From assembly GCF_004403945.1 (NCBI RefSeq), contig NZ_SOHM01000012.1, forward strand, positions 146,064 to 210,063: 64,000 bases of DNA. The letters run 5' to 3'. The DNA is from Cryobacterium lactosi (GTDB lineage Bacteria > Actinomycetota > Actinomycetes > Actinomycetales > Microbacteriaceae). Positions 42,257 to 50,717 of this stretch are shown piece after piece. Below the pieces are notes generated by a model that was given only the letters and a program-made list of their open reading frames with translations, was not told where the DNA came from and did not search any database. How positions within the stretch are numbered: the stretch's first letter is position 1; every line of letters begins with the position of its first letter. Both the position numbers and the translations under genes were made by a program.

Positions 42257-42297
42257 ATCACGCCGGCGGTGATGCCGCCCCATACCGCGGTATGGGT
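42257..42297. promoter_or_regulatory. Two adjacent palindromes upstream of the kinase
   Basis: CATCAC-7 bp-GTGATG (42257-42275) and the perfect 18-bp CCCATACCGCGGTATGGG (42280-42297), 63-103 bp before the kinase start. The CGCGGTATGGG half also occurs once upstream of DedA at about 20531, where a GTGATGCC/GGCATCAC dyad is close by. Confidence 0.6.
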
Positions 42298-42675
42298 CGC
42301 AGTAGAGGTAGCGCCTTCACCGAACGCCTCTGTGGAACCACAACGACCATCGTTGCGCGCACCAGCTGGCAGTCTGCGCGATCAAGAACATGGAGGTTGC
42401 CTAACGATCACGAGTCCGATGAAGAGGTCCCAGTTTCAGGGAACTTCAACGGACTCCTGAAGTGTCCCCCAATCCACATCCGATACCGGCGATGTCTCGC
42501 GCCTCACTACTACGGTACGGGCTGAAGACACCGAAAAGGCGATTCGAGCGAATCGATGGAGTCCATACGGTAGCGAGCGCCAAGCCTGCATCGATCAGCT
42601 GTTGCCGGCCCGTTCTGACAATCCGACCAATCGAACACGGCCGGGGCGAAGCGGCTCCCACTTTGCCGAGAGCGC
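42298..42675. other. Intergenic remnant region
   Basis: No gene with normal codon use. On the minus strand a short stretch reads RQQLIDAGLALATVWTPSIRSNRLFGVFSPYRSSEARDIAG (about 42500-42620, given here only as a possible fossil). TGTGGAACCACA at 42331 resembles the activator dyad but lacks its promoter geometry. Confidence 0.4.
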
Positions 42676-42706
42676 TTGACCCTGCCCCTACGTCATGGTC
42701 TTAACT
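42676..42706 (+). promoter_or_regulatory. MerR-type promoter of MerR/GPP34 operon
   Basis: TTGACC (42676-42681) and TTAACT (42701-42706) are separated by exactly 19 bp, with GACC and GGTC as outer half-sites in between. This is the unusual spacer expected for autoactivation by the MerR protein encoded downstream. Confidence 0.55.
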
Positions 42707-42763
42707 CGAAGCAGCCTCAACAACGCCGCCCACGTCTAGAGAGACTAGAGAGAGGAGACCAGG

Positions 42764-43516
42764 ATGGCCTGGAGTACAAGTGAGCTGGCAAATCTGGCCG
42801 GAACAACCGTGAAGGCCGTGCGCCACTATCACGCGCTCGGACTGCTCGCACAGCCCGAGCGTCGCACGAACGGCTACAAGCAATACGAGGTTCACCACGT
42901 AGTACGGCTCCTACAGATCCGTCGCCTGGTCGACCTAGGCCTACCGCTCACGCAGATCGCTTCCATGCAGGGTGCCGACGACAATCCGCGCGAGGCATTT
43001 CGGGCAATCGACGCGGAGCTCGCAGTGACTATCGAGCGCCTGCAGCGCATGCGCACTGAGCTCGCCGCGATCGCGGAGCACGGTGCCCCCGTCGACCTGC
43101 CCCCCGGATTCAGCGAAGCCGCGCCCCAACTGAACTCAATCGACCGTTCACTCGTCATGATTTACTCACGTATCTTCGACGACAACGCAATGGGCGACAT
43201 GCGCCAGATAATGGAGGTCAAGCGCACCGACGCCGACGACGAGTTCGAGGCACTGCCCGTCGATGCCGACCTGGCAACCAAGATCCGGCTGGCCAAGGTG
43301 TTCGCGCTCGAGCTCGCCGGCCTGCGAGAGAAGTATCCCTGGTTGGAAGACCCAGGGTCCGTGGCCGCCGGTTCGGTGGCGCAAACCGAAGACACCGTCA
43401 CCCAGACCGTCACCGGCCTCTACAACCTGGCGCAGCTCGAAGTGATCTACCGCGCCCATCTGAACGCCACCGGTGAGACCGACGACCGCCTCCCAACCCT
43501 TGAGGAAAATCCATGA
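42764..43516 (+). CDS. MerR family transcriptional regulator (paralogue 3 of 3)
   Basis: 250 aa with AGAGAGGAG upstream. MAWSTSELANLAGTTVKAVRHYHALGLL and NGYKQYEVHHVVRLLQIRRLVDLGLPL are close to the first paralogue; coiled coil near 85-110; C-terminal region (DRSLVMIYSRIFDDNAM; LYNLAQLEVIYRAHL) as in the others. The stop overlaps the start of the GPP34 gene (ATGA), so the two are one unit. Confidence 0.94.
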   Translation: MAWSTSELANLAGTTVKAVRHYHALGLLAQPERRTNGYKQYEVHHVVRLLQIRRLVDLGLPLTQIASMQGADDNPREAFRAIDAELAVTIERLQRMRTELAAIAEHGAPVDLPPGFSEAAPQLNSIDRSLVMIYSRIFDDNAMGDMRQIMEVKRTDADDEFEALPVDADLATKIRLAKVFALELAGLREKYPWLEDPGSVAAGSVAQTEDTVTQTVTGLYNLAQLEVIYRAHLNATGETDDRLPTLEENP

Positions 43517-44241
43517 TCGTACCCAATCCGCCCGACGAGGATCGCATAGCACCCGAGACGGCAACGGCTCTCATCATCGAAGACCTTCTACTCCTGCTGT
43601 TCGACGCCAAGTCGGGCGTCTTCCGCGGCGAGGGCACCACGCTGTTCAACGTTCTCGCAGGCGCGGCATTCGTGGACCTCACCCTCGCCGAGAACGTCGA
43701 ACTCGTCGACAAGGGGATTCTCCACGGCAAGGAGGTGCACGCGATGACCGGCAATCCACCGGCCGATCCCGTGCTGCGCGATGCCTGGGACCGCATCGCT
43801 CAGCACCCTTACGAGGTGCACACGATGGTCGCCACGGTAGGTCCGCACCTGCGCGAGCCGACAGTCGAGCGGCTGGTCCGAAATGGACACCTGCGTCGCG
43901 AAAAACGTCGCTTCCTTGGACTCTTCCCCACGACCGCGCTCGTAGACGGCGACACACCGCGTCGCGCGGAACTGATTGCCGCCGTGCGGGCCGTGCTGGT
44001 CGAGGACGCCGAACCTGACGCCCGCACCGCGGCATTGGCGGCGCTGTTGTCAGCGTCCGATACACTCCCTCAGTTCGATCGTGAAATTCCGTGGTCAGGG
44101 GCCGTCTACAAAAACGGCAAGAAGCTCGAACACGGCTCGTGGGGAACCGCTGCCGCGGCCGAGGTCGTCGCCAGGGCCGGAGCCGCAGCCATCTCGGCGA
44201 CATTCGTCACCAACGTACTGCCAGCGATCCGAGACAACTGA
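43513..44241 (+). CDS. GOLPH3/VPS74 (GPP34) family protein
   Basis: 242 aa. ALIIEDLLLLLFDAKSGVFRGEGTTLFNVLAGAAFVDLTLAENVEL and later LVRNGHLRREKRRFLGLFPTTALVDGDTPRRAELIAAVRAVL match the GPP34 fold, including the RRFLGLFPTT loop. In eukaryotes the family binds phosphatidylinositol-4-phosphate in Golgi; bacterial members are common in actinobacteria with unknown function, possibly lipid binding. Translational coupling to a MerR regulator suggests co-control by a signal. Confidence 0.9.
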   Translation: MIVPNPPDEDRIAPETATALIIEDLLLLLFDAKSGVFRGEGTTLFNVLAGAAFVDLTLAENVELVDKGILHGKEVHAMTGNPPADPVLRDAWDRIAQHPYEVHTMVATVGPHLREPTVERLVRNGHLRREKRRFLGLFPTTALVDGDTPRRAELIAAVRAVLVEDAEPDARTAALAALLSASDTLPQFDREIPWSGAVYKNGKKLEHGSWGTAAAAEVVARAGAAAISATFVTNVLPAIRDN

Positions 44242-44661
44242 GCTGGTGCTCACCACTCGATCGCTGAGGGCGTATTGCCTCAGGTTTTCACGACGCTACG
44301 GGCACAAAGTGGCGCAAGTCCTCGCCGCATCGTGTCGCCGTTCCCGTCCACGGGCAAAGATCACATCGACTGAGCCGAGCCATAGGAGGCCCAGGGACGG
44401 CGCTCTGGAACCGCGCAGGTTTCGTGCAAGAAAGTCTCAGCGGCGATGATGGCAGCTCCGATGGAGTTCGTCGAGCTGGCACCCACCTTCGTCATGGTCA
44501 CCCGTTTCATTCGTACTGCCAATCGAGACAGCCGACACTCATCGTTCTGGCCGCTTGACCGAGGGCGGCTGCACCTGAGCTTCCACCAAGGAACGTTTGT
44601 CGTCGAGCGATAGCCGATCTTGAGTGCGAAGAGCTGGCGACTCGGCTATGCGTCTTCGACG
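44242..44661. other. Intergenic stretch, no supported gene
   Basis: 420 bp. The plus strand has a short open frame with MEFVELAPTFVMVTRFIRT (44461-44613) and the minus strand one reading VGASSTNSIGAAIIAAE; neither has a ribosome site or a recognisable family. Probably decayed sequence. Confidence 0.4.
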
Positions 44662-45147
44662 CTAATCAGCCTTTTCCAGCGCATCGAGCAATGACGCGAT
44701 GCGTCGGGCTCGGGTCATCTCGGTGCCGGCTGCTTCGATCGGCACGAGTCTCCGACGACGTCCGGTCGCTGGCAGCGCATCCCACGCGTCGCGCTGACCA
44801 TTTTGAGAAAGTGCGTCGGCGAGATCTGCTGGGACCGGCACGTGATCGGGATCGACCGGAGCGAGGCTCCCACGCACGGGGTCGCCGACCTCGAGCCGCA
44901 TTCGCCGCAGCAACGAGGCCCCGGCCCAGACAAAGGTGCCATCGATGACCGGGGCGCTGGTCAGAGCGAGGTTGACCGCCAACCCGTCGAGCTGCCCTCC
45001 CACGCGCCTCGTCCCGGCAGTCCGCGCCGACGCGACGAGAGCATCCGGCATGCGGACAACAGTGTAGGACGAGGAGCCCCACGTCATCGGCTCTATGAAC
45101 CCGTCGATCTCGAAGGCAGGGCCCACGGCTGGCCACTCGTAACTCAT
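44662..45147 (-). CDS. DUF1905/YdeI-OmpD-associated family protein
   Basis: 161 aa. N-terminal DUF1905 barrel (FEIDGFIEPMTWGSSSYTVVRMPDALVASARTAGTRRVGGQLDGLAVNLALTSAPVIDGTFVWAG) and C-terminal OmdA-like helices (VPADLADALSQNGQRDAWDALPATGRRRRLVPIEAA...RARRIASLLDAL). Related E. coli YdeI affects antimicrobial peptide and polymyxin resistance; the mechanism is unclear. Monocistronic. Confidence 0.8.
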   Translation of the reverse strand: MSYEWPAVGPAFEIDGFIEPMTWGSSSYTVVRMPDALVASARTAGTRRVGGQLDGLAVNLALTSAPVIDGTFVWAGASLLRRMRLEVGDPVRGSLAPVDPDHVPVPADLADALSQNGQRDAWDALPATGRRRRLVPIEAAGTEMTRARRIASLLDALEKAD

Positions 45148-45177
45148 GACGGCCAGGGTACTCGAGCTAGTTGTTGC

Positions 45178-45279
45178 TCAACGCCTCGCCTCAAAATAAG
45201 CCTTAGTGGGGTCGGCGATGAACGCGAAGGAGTCATCGATCGATTCCGGAACGGTGACGTTTGCGGTGTACGTGGTCAT
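45178..45279 (-). CDS. 33-aa small ORF coupled to the DHA2 transporter
   Basis: MTTYTANVTVPESIDDSFAF then IADPTKAYFEARR and stop. The ATG overlaps the transporter's TGA (AAATGACC), so ribosomes can reinitiate. Codon use is normal for the genome (GTC, ACC, CCG, ATC). The start resembles the first strand and helix of SRPBCC proteins (VTVPES.DDSFAFIADP), so it is either a truncated SRPBCC gene or a genuine small protein. Confidence 0.5.
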   Translation of the reverse strand: MTTYTANVTVPESIDDSFAFIADPTKAYFEARR

Positions 45280-46853
45280 TTCTGGTTTGTCCCTTCCTGA
45301 TTTTCATTTACGAGAGTTGATGCTGTCACCGGCGGCGGCGCGACGATGAAGGTGATGATGGATGCCACGGCCAGAATGATCGACCCAACGAACATCGAAG
45401 CGCTCAGCCCGACAGCGAAGGCCTCCTGTGCCGCGAGGGCGAGGGTGTCACCCTGGGGTCCAAAGGATTCCGCGATACCGATTGCTGCACCCGCCCCGGC
45501 ATCGACGACCTCGCGCACCTGATCAGGCAGACCCTCCAGGGCAGGCGTGACGTCGGCGCGATAGAAGCTCAGGAGAATGCTCGACAGCACGGCGATCCCG
45601 ATCACTCCCCCGACCTCGCGGGTGATGTCGTTGACAGCGCTGGCGACCGAGCGGCGTTCCGCGGGGAGTCCGTCGATGATCAGCTGGGTACCGGGAGTGA
45701 TGCCCATTCCGAAACCGACGCCGAACACGAGCACTCCTGTCCCGAGCACCCAGACGGAGGCGTCCACCCCGCCAGTGATGCCTGTCGCGAAGACCGCGAA
45801 GCCGATTCCCATGAGCAGCAGGCCGAGTGATCCGGGAATGCGTGCGCCGAACTGCTTGACCAGGGCGGCGGAGCCCCCGATGCCAGCACCCACGCCTATC
45901 GGCACAACGAGGAGCGCGAGGGCGGCACCGAGGGGTGTGTATTCGAGAACAATCTGCAGGTACTGGGGCGTGAGAACGAAGAACCCGAGCGAGGCGAAGA
46001 ACTGGATTGTGACGATCACCGCGCCGGCCGCAAGGCCGCGATTGCGGAATAGCCTCACATCGAGCGACGGAACAGGAGCCCGCAGCTGATGCCTCACGAA
46101 GCCCACGAAACCCAACACACCGACGGCGACTGAGACGAGAGTGATCGGCTCGAACCACCCGCGTTGAGGGCCTTCGACCACACCGAAGACGAGCCCTGCT
46201 AGAGCCACCACTGACCAGATCGCGCCAAGCGGATCGAGTGACAGGCGGGGGTTGCGGTTCTGAGAAACCAGGAACAGGACCGGAATGATGATCGCGAGGG
46301 CCACGCCTCCGAACAGCAGTTGCACGCTGCCCCACCAAAACACCTCAAGCAGCGCACCGGCGACGATCGTGCCGGCGACGGCCCCGATTGAACTGACCCC
46401 GGACCACACCCCGATCGCGAAGGTGCGACGCTCTTCGGGGTACGCATCAACAAGTGCCGAGAGCGTTACGGGGAAGACGGCCGCCGCCCCGACCCCAGCA
46501 AGCGCCCGAAGGGTAATGAACCAGGCGGGATCGGGCGAGAACGCCGAGGCCACGTTGGCCGCGCCGAAGATCAACAACCCGATCACGAGCACGGTACGGC
46601 GGCCCACGCGGTCGGCAGCAATGCCGGCCGTAAGCAGCAGAGCGGCAAAGGTCAGCGCGTAGGCGTCGATAATCCAGGTGAGTTCGGTCTGGTCCGCCGC
46701 AAGATCTGCGGCAATGTTGGGCAAAGCGATCGCCAATGCCGAGTTTCCTGCCACGACGAGGGCAAGGCCCCCGCAAAGCACGATCAGGAGCAGGCGAAGT
46801 TGTCGGAGTGTGAGGGGGTGTCGTGGCTCTACTGATGATGGCGCTGGTTGCAT
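45276..46853 (-). CDS. MFS drug transporter, DHA2 (14-TM) family
   Basis: 525 aa from ATG 46853 (GAGAGGAAC upstream); longer readings further upstream run over the MarR gene and are rejected. Fourteen hydrophobic segments. Motif A variant GIAADRVGRRTVLVIG after TM2, ALPNIAADL in TM1 (motif D1), and motif C-like VSSIGAVAGTIVAGALLE in TM5. Exports cationic or amphiphilic drugs by proton antiport in this family. Divergent from a MarR gene with a strong operator between, hence probably induced by the MarR ligand. Confidence 0.93.
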   Translation of the reverse strand: MQPAPSSVEPRHPLTLRQLRLLLIVLCGGLALVVAGNSALAIALPNIAADLAADQTELTWIIDAYALTFAALLLTAGIAADRVGRRTVLVIGLLIFGAANVASAFSPDPAWFITLRALAGVGAAAVFPVTLSALVDAYPEERRTFAIGVWSGVSSIGAVAGTIVAGALLEVFWWGSVQLLFGGVALAIIIPVLFLVSQNRNPRLSLDPLGAIWSVVALAGLVFGVVEGPQRGWFEPITLVSVAVGVLGFVGFVRHQLRAPVPSLDVRLFRNRGLAAGAVIVTIQFFASLGFFVLTPQYLQIVLEYTPLGAALALLVVPIGVGAGIGGSAALVKQFGARIPGSLGLLLMGIGFAVFATGITGGVDASVWVLGTGVLVFGVGFGMGITPGTQLIIDGLPAERRSVASAVNDITREVGGVIGIAVLSSILLSFYRADVTPALEGLPDQVREVVDAGAGAAIGIAESFGPQGDTLALAAQEAFAVGLSASMFVGSIILAVASIITFIVAPPPVTASTLVNENQEGTNQK

Positions 46854-46895
46854 GGCGTTCCCGTTCCTCTCGAGACGTAAGTACCTCCGCAAACG

Positions 46896-46918
46896 AGTGT
46901 CTCCGCGACGGAGACACT
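46896..46918. promoter_or_regulatory. MarR operator
   Basis: Perfect inverted repeat AGTGTCTCCG-CGA-CGGAGACACT, with a related GTACCTCCG half just upstream, between DHA2 (46853) and MarR (46938). Confidence 0.85.
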
Positions 46919-46937
46919 TGTCAAGTATGCTGTGACT

Positions 46938-47483
46938 ATGACCGAAGAAAACGCTCCGAACCCCACCGAAGCAGTCGAGCGTGGTCGTATGTCTGCCGAG
47001 GAAGTGTCCTGGGCGCTTCGCTCGGTGAACCGCGCCGCGACCGAACTCGACCATGCTCTGGCATCGAGAATCGGCCTCCGCCCGCTCGACTACGAGGCGA
47101 TGGGTCACATCATGAACCTCGAAGGAACAGAGCTCGGTCCCGCCGAGCTTGGTCAACGCCTCGGCATCAGTACCGGCTCCGCGACCGAGTTGGCGGACCG
47201 TCTCGAGCGCGCAGATCACATTGCGCGTATACGCAGCGAATCGGACAGGAGACGTGTGCGTCTCGTTCCGCAAGCGAAGACGGTCGGCCGAATCCTGGGC
47301 GAGCTCGGACCGCTGTTCAAGGGACTGGACGATATCGCGCAGGAGTTCACCCCCGACGAGCAACTTGCGATCCAGCGCTATCTTCGCAAGTCCGCGGCCG
47401 AGCTCGAGCGGCACGCAGCAGTGCTGGGAAACCAAACTCACCCGCAAGACCAGGCAGCAGGCCGCACCTCGACCATGGATTGA
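46938..47483 (+). CDS. MarR family regulator of the DHA2 transporter
   Basis: 181 aa from ATG 46938; a GTG two codons upstream is possible. Winged helix (LGPAELGQRLGISTGSATELADRLERADHIARIRSESDRRRVRLVPQ), with the wing DRRRVRLV and recognition helix STGSATELADRLE. N- and C-terminal helices form the dimer. No Shine-Dalgarno; the operator ends 19 bp before the start. Represses the divergent transporter by architecture. Confidence 0.93.
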   Translation: MTEENAPNPTEAVERGRMSAEEVSWALRSVNRAATELDHALASRIGLRPLDYEAMGHIMNLEGTELGPAELGQRLGISTGSATELADRLERADHIARIRSESDRRRVRLVPQAKTVGRILGELGPLFKGLDDIAQEFTPDEQLAIQRYLRKSAAELERHAAVLGNQTHPQDQAAGRTSTMD

Positions 47484-47734
47484 GAGGCCGACTAAGTCCC
47501 ATCAACATCCACCGAAAAAGCCCTGCAGCGCCGATGCACCGATTGAATCCACAACTCCAGGGCCGGGAGTCCTTCCAGGATTACGGCGCGTTGGCCGGGC
47601 CAATCATTCCGACTCTCAGCGGTGTGCCAGCGCCCGACCGGGCAGCGGCTCCTATCGACCTGGTTTTCGACGCGGGTGTCTCATAACCTCGCCGCTCCGC
47701 ATCCCATGCCTTTCGAGCCATCGAGCTGGGCAGC

Positions 47735-48082
47735 TCAATCCCATGGCGGAGCGGCGCTCGACCCCGTACTTTCGAAAGCCGGGTCACTCAACGAGAGGCC
47801 TACATAGCTCGCGTCGACCTGGTGTGTCACCTGCCCATGCGCGTCAGCCACTGCGGTGTACCGACCCGCGAATACCAGAATCGGCTGGTCGCCCGATTCG
47901 GTCAACTTGCCAATAACAGTGGCGTGGTCGCCCGTTACCAGTACCCGATAGGAGATTTCGCCCTCGAACTCGGCGAGACTCTCCGCGGCAGACACGATGG
48001 TGGCCCACCGATGGAGGAACCCGGAGTCATCCTGAATCGGCCCCGGATCGACTACTCTGCCGGTCTGAACGATGAATGACAA
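47735..48082 (-). CDS. Unrecognised small protein, possibly NTF2/SRPBCC-like
   Basis: 115 aa if it starts at TTG 48082, which has AAAGGAG 4-5 nt upstream; longer upstream readings have no ribosome site. MSFIVQTGRVVDPGPIQDDSGFL...FEGEISYRVLVTGDHATVIGKL...LVFAGRYTAVADAHGQVTHQVDASYVGLSLSDPAF: mainly beta strands. The pattern recalls a nuclear-transport-factor-like barrel, but I cannot assign it. The 251 bp on its left (47484-47734) hold nothing convincing. Confidence 0.55.
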   Translation of the reverse strand: MSFIVQTGRVVDPGPIQDDSGFLHRWATIVSAAESLAEFEGEISYRVLVTGDHATVIGKLTESGDQPILVFAGRYTAVADAHGQVTHQVDASYVGLSLSDPAFESTGSSAAPPWD

Positions 48083-48189
48083 AAGGCTCCTTTCGATTCT
48101 GCTGGTCACATTAGGGGGCTCAACCCCAGTATCGTGCGGATCGGGGACACGCTGCCGCTGAGAACGGCTCACAGTTGGCGCCCATCCGT

Positions 48190-49263
48190 CTAATCAGGGT
48201 CTGGCCGTCGAGTCGCTGGCTGTCCAGTTGACGCTCGGACGACTATTGACCAGCCATCTGAGGCAGGTACGGATTCCTCACCGAGAGCCAGCCTGGCCGC
48301 CCGTGCCCCTTGGGCTCTCAGATCTTGGGCAACCGAGCTCAGCTGATGGAGAGCGGCCGCTCGTGAATCGTCCCATCCGCTTACGGAGAGAGTCACGGGG
48401 ACAGGGCGCTGTGCGCTGACCGCAGCGCCCAGGACGCCGATTGCAAGGTCATCGCTCATCGCCGCGATTGCATCGATGGGGTGCTCGAGGGCGAACATTC
48501 GCTCGGCGAGGGAGCTGGCTTCGCCCTCGTTGTTGGTTGCCGTGGCGCCGACAATCACGTCGTTCCAGTCAAGCCCCAGCGCTTCGATTGCGTCCCTGTA
48601 CCCGAGGAGGCGCTGCCTGGTCACGGGGAACCGCACGGTGTCGGGGTCGATGCCCGCAGCGAGCACTGTCTTTCGCGAGGAATCCAGGGGGAAGCTGAGG
48701 ATTGCGGGTCGGGTGGCGCCGGCGAAGGTCTTCATGCCCATTGCGAATGCGGCCGCTCGATTGTCGATACTCACGAGCCTAAAACCCGCGCGGGCGGGCC
48801 CTCCATGGATGACCGCAGGCCGACCGCTTCCTGAAACTGCGTCGAGCACGGGGTCGTCGTCGGTCGTCGTCCAGATTATGAATGCGTCGACGGCGGCCTC
48901 GCTGACTCGGAGACTGTCTTCGGCGCCTCCGGCAATGGGCACGATCAGCATTCCGTATCCTCGATCCGCACAGACCTCTGCGATGCCGGCCAGGAATGTG
49001 ACTGCCTGCGGGTTGTCGAACGCGTAGGTGAGGTGCTCGCCGAGAATGACTCCAAGTGTGCGGGTGCTGCCGTAGCGCAGGGACCGTGCCGCGGGATCGG
49101 GCCCCGCGTAACCCAACTCGGCGGCAGCCTGCAATACCTTGTCGCGACTCTCGGCCGAGACTCTCTCAGCACGGTTGTACGTGTAGGAAACCGTCATCAC
49201 GGACACTCCGGCTCGCGCGGCAACCTGGCTCATTGTGGGGCGACGCTGCGGGGGTGATTGCAT
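48190..49263 (-). CDS. LacI family repressor
   Basis: 357 aa. HTH TMSQVAARAGVSVMTVSYTYNRAERVSAESRDKVLQAAAELGYAG (10-54), hinge PDPAARSLRYGST, then a periplasmic-binding-like domain (TLGVILGEHLTYAF; IAAMSDDLAIGVL; VSGWDDS). The effector is unknown. Divergent from an MFS gene with a 16-bp dyad between the two start codons, which it should bind. Confidence 0.94.
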   Translation of the reverse strand: MQSPPQRRPTMSQVAARAGVSVMTVSYTYNRAERVSAESRDKVLQAAAELGYAGPDPAARSLRYGSTRTLGVILGEHLTYAFDNPQAVTFLAGIAEVCADRGYGMLIVPIAGGAEDSLRVSEAAVDAFIIWTTTDDDPVLDAVSGSGRPAVIHGGPARAGFRLVSIDNRAAAFAMGMKTFAGATRPAILSFPLDSSRKTVLAAGIDPDTVRFPVTRQRLLGYRDAIEALGLDWNDVIVGATATNNEGEASSLAERMFALEHPIDAIAAMSDDLAIGVLGAAVSAQRPVPVTLSVSGWDDSRAAALHQLSSVAQDLRAQGARAARLALGEESVPASDGWSIVVRASTGQPATRRPDPD

Positions 49264-49277
49264 AACCCCAGTCTAGC

Positions 49278-49293
49278 TGTGTAACGTCACACA
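49278..49293. promoter_or_regulatory. LacI operator overlapping both promoters
   Basis: TGTGTAACGTCACACA: 14 of 16 positions symmetric, in the only 31 bp between the LacI start (49263) and the MFS start (49295). It ends 1 bp before the MFS ATG, so a bound repressor would cover the translation start region. Confidence 0.75.
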
Positions 49294-49294
49294 C

Positions 49295-50515
49295 ATGCCT
49301 CCTGAATCGCTACCCCTGCGCAAACTGGTGTTTGCCACCTATCTCGCTGCCGCTTCCTTCGGCTCCTTCTGGGGCGCGTGGGGAGCGAGCGTGCCTCGTC
49401 TTCGGATGCAAGCAGATGTCGATGATGGCCAGTTGGGACTCGCTCTTCTCTTCATTGGTGCCGGCGCCCTGCCTGCCATGCTGGTCACGGGGCGGGCGTT
49501 GGACAGGTGGGGGCTCCGCTTTGCGGTGGCGGCGATCGTCGCCCTCGGTTTGGCCGGGTTCGGTGTGTCAGCGACCGCACACGGGTTCGTTGCCCTCTGT
49601 GTGGGGCTCGCCGTGGTTGGCCTGGCTAGCGGGGCCACCGACGTTGCGATGAACTCGATCGCCGGCCGTGCCGAGCAAGCGTCGGGGAAGGCAATCATCA
49701 TCCGTGCCGGAGGCGTGTTCTCGAGCTTTGTCGTTCTGGCAAGCATCACAACAGGACTCTCCTCCTGGATCGGCGCACCAGTATTCGCCCCTTTCCTGGC
49801 CGTGGCTGTCCTGTCCCTTGTCGCCAGCGCGAGCGTTCTGCGCTCCCTCGCACCGCAGGGCGCCGCCAACCCGGCTCGCACGGCCCCGTGGGCGTCTGAA
49901 CCTAATTCCGGCCTCGGCCTACGCCTTCGCTACACGCCGCTCTTGCTTGTCGGCGTGTTGGGCGCACTCGCGTTTGCGAGTGAGAACGCCCACCAAAGCT
50001 GGGGCGCGGTCTTCCTCGAGGACCAGCTCGGTGCCGGCCCCGGGTTCAGCGCCGTCGGGCCAGCCGTCTTCGCCGGTGTCGTCGCCGTCACTCGGTTCGC
50101 GCTCGGGCGCATTCAACAGGGCAACGAGAGACCTATGTTGATTCTGGGATCCCTTGCAGCGGCCACAGGCGCGCTGATCCTCGCTGCGTCCCCAACCGTT
50201 CCGATCGCCATCGTAGGGCTGATCGTGGCCGCCGCGGGCACAGCGGCACTGTACCCAACGATGCTCAGCCTCGTGTCCCGCGGGGTGAATGAGGCGTATC
50301 GAGGCAGAGCCACCGCAATCGTGACCACGGCTTCCTACATCGGATTCCTCCTCGGACCGGTCTACGTCGGCATCTGGTCACAAGCGACGGGATTGCGCGG
50401 CGCTATGGTCGCCGTCGCCGCACTCGGCGTCGTCCTGTCAGCCCTGTCCATACCCCTGCTCCACCTGTCCGGATACGCGCGTCCGAAGAAACGCAGCGTA
50501 CGGCTCAGGAGATAA
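49295..50515 (+). CDS. MFS transporter
   Basis: 406 aa, twelve hydrophobic segments. ASFGSFWGAWGASVPRLRMQADVDDGQLGLALLFIGAGALPAMLVTGRALDRWGLRFAV is typical of the YbjJ-like MFS group; a second GLIVAAAGTAALYPTMLSLVSRG is in the C-half. No ribosome site because the operator abuts the ATG, so the mRNA is possibly leaderless. Substrate unknown; LacI control suggests a sugar or nucleoside-type ligand. Confidence 0.92.
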   Translation: MPPESLPLRKLVFATYLAAASFGSFWGAWGASVPRLRMQADVDDGQLGLALLFIGAGALPAMLVTGRALDRWGLRFAVAAIVALGLAGFGVSATAHGFVALCVGLAVVGLASGATDVAMNSIAGRAEQASGKAIIIRAGGVFSSFVVLASITTGLSSWIGAPVFAPFLAVAVLSLVASASVLRSLAPQGAANPARTAPWASEPNSGLGLRLRYTPLLLVGVLGALAFASENAHQSWGAVFLEDQLGAGPGFSAVGPAVFAGVVAVTRFALGRIQQGNERPMLILGSLAAATGALILAASPTVPIAIVGLIVAAAGTAALYPTMLSLVSRGVNEAYRGRATAIVTTASYIGFLLGPVYVGIWSQATGLRGAMVAVAALGVVLSALSIPLLHLSGYARPKKRSVRLRR

Positions 50516-50717
50516 GCCAGAGGTGCCCGGCTCGCAGTGAAGCCTCCCGCAGTGGCGACGCGTCGAAACGCGTGACCGTATCCGCTTTCCCTCGTTCGGC
50601 GCATTTCACGCCAACTAGGAGTTCCCCCCGCGGCGGCGTCGGCCAGATCTAAAAGTCCTGTGTTCACGGATGCATGAAGCATCTGGACTTCAACGGGAAG
50701 TGCCTCGAAACCGACTC

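Noticed and set aside
42330..42343. CTGTGG-AA-CCACAA as a fourth activator box upstream of the kinase
   Set aside because: The core is palindromic, but it lacks the ATGC extension and there is no TAnnnT at the fixed 23-bp distance in either direction.
43679..44203. Minus-strand Arg-rich frame over the GPP34 gene
   Set aside because: Arg/Pro-rich composition typical of antisense reading in high-GC DNA.
44449..44613. 55-codon plus frame starting MMAAPMEFVEL
   Set aside because: No ribosome site or recognisable domain, and rare codons late in the frame.
46854..47447. N-terminal extension of the DHA2 transporter
   Set aside because: It runs antisense through the MarR gene and its operator; the ATG at 46853 has a ribosome site and a normal TM1.
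50655..50690. TGTTCACGGATGCATGAAGC as another activator box
   Set aside because: One base is missing in the core, it is not symmetric, and no gene start follows.
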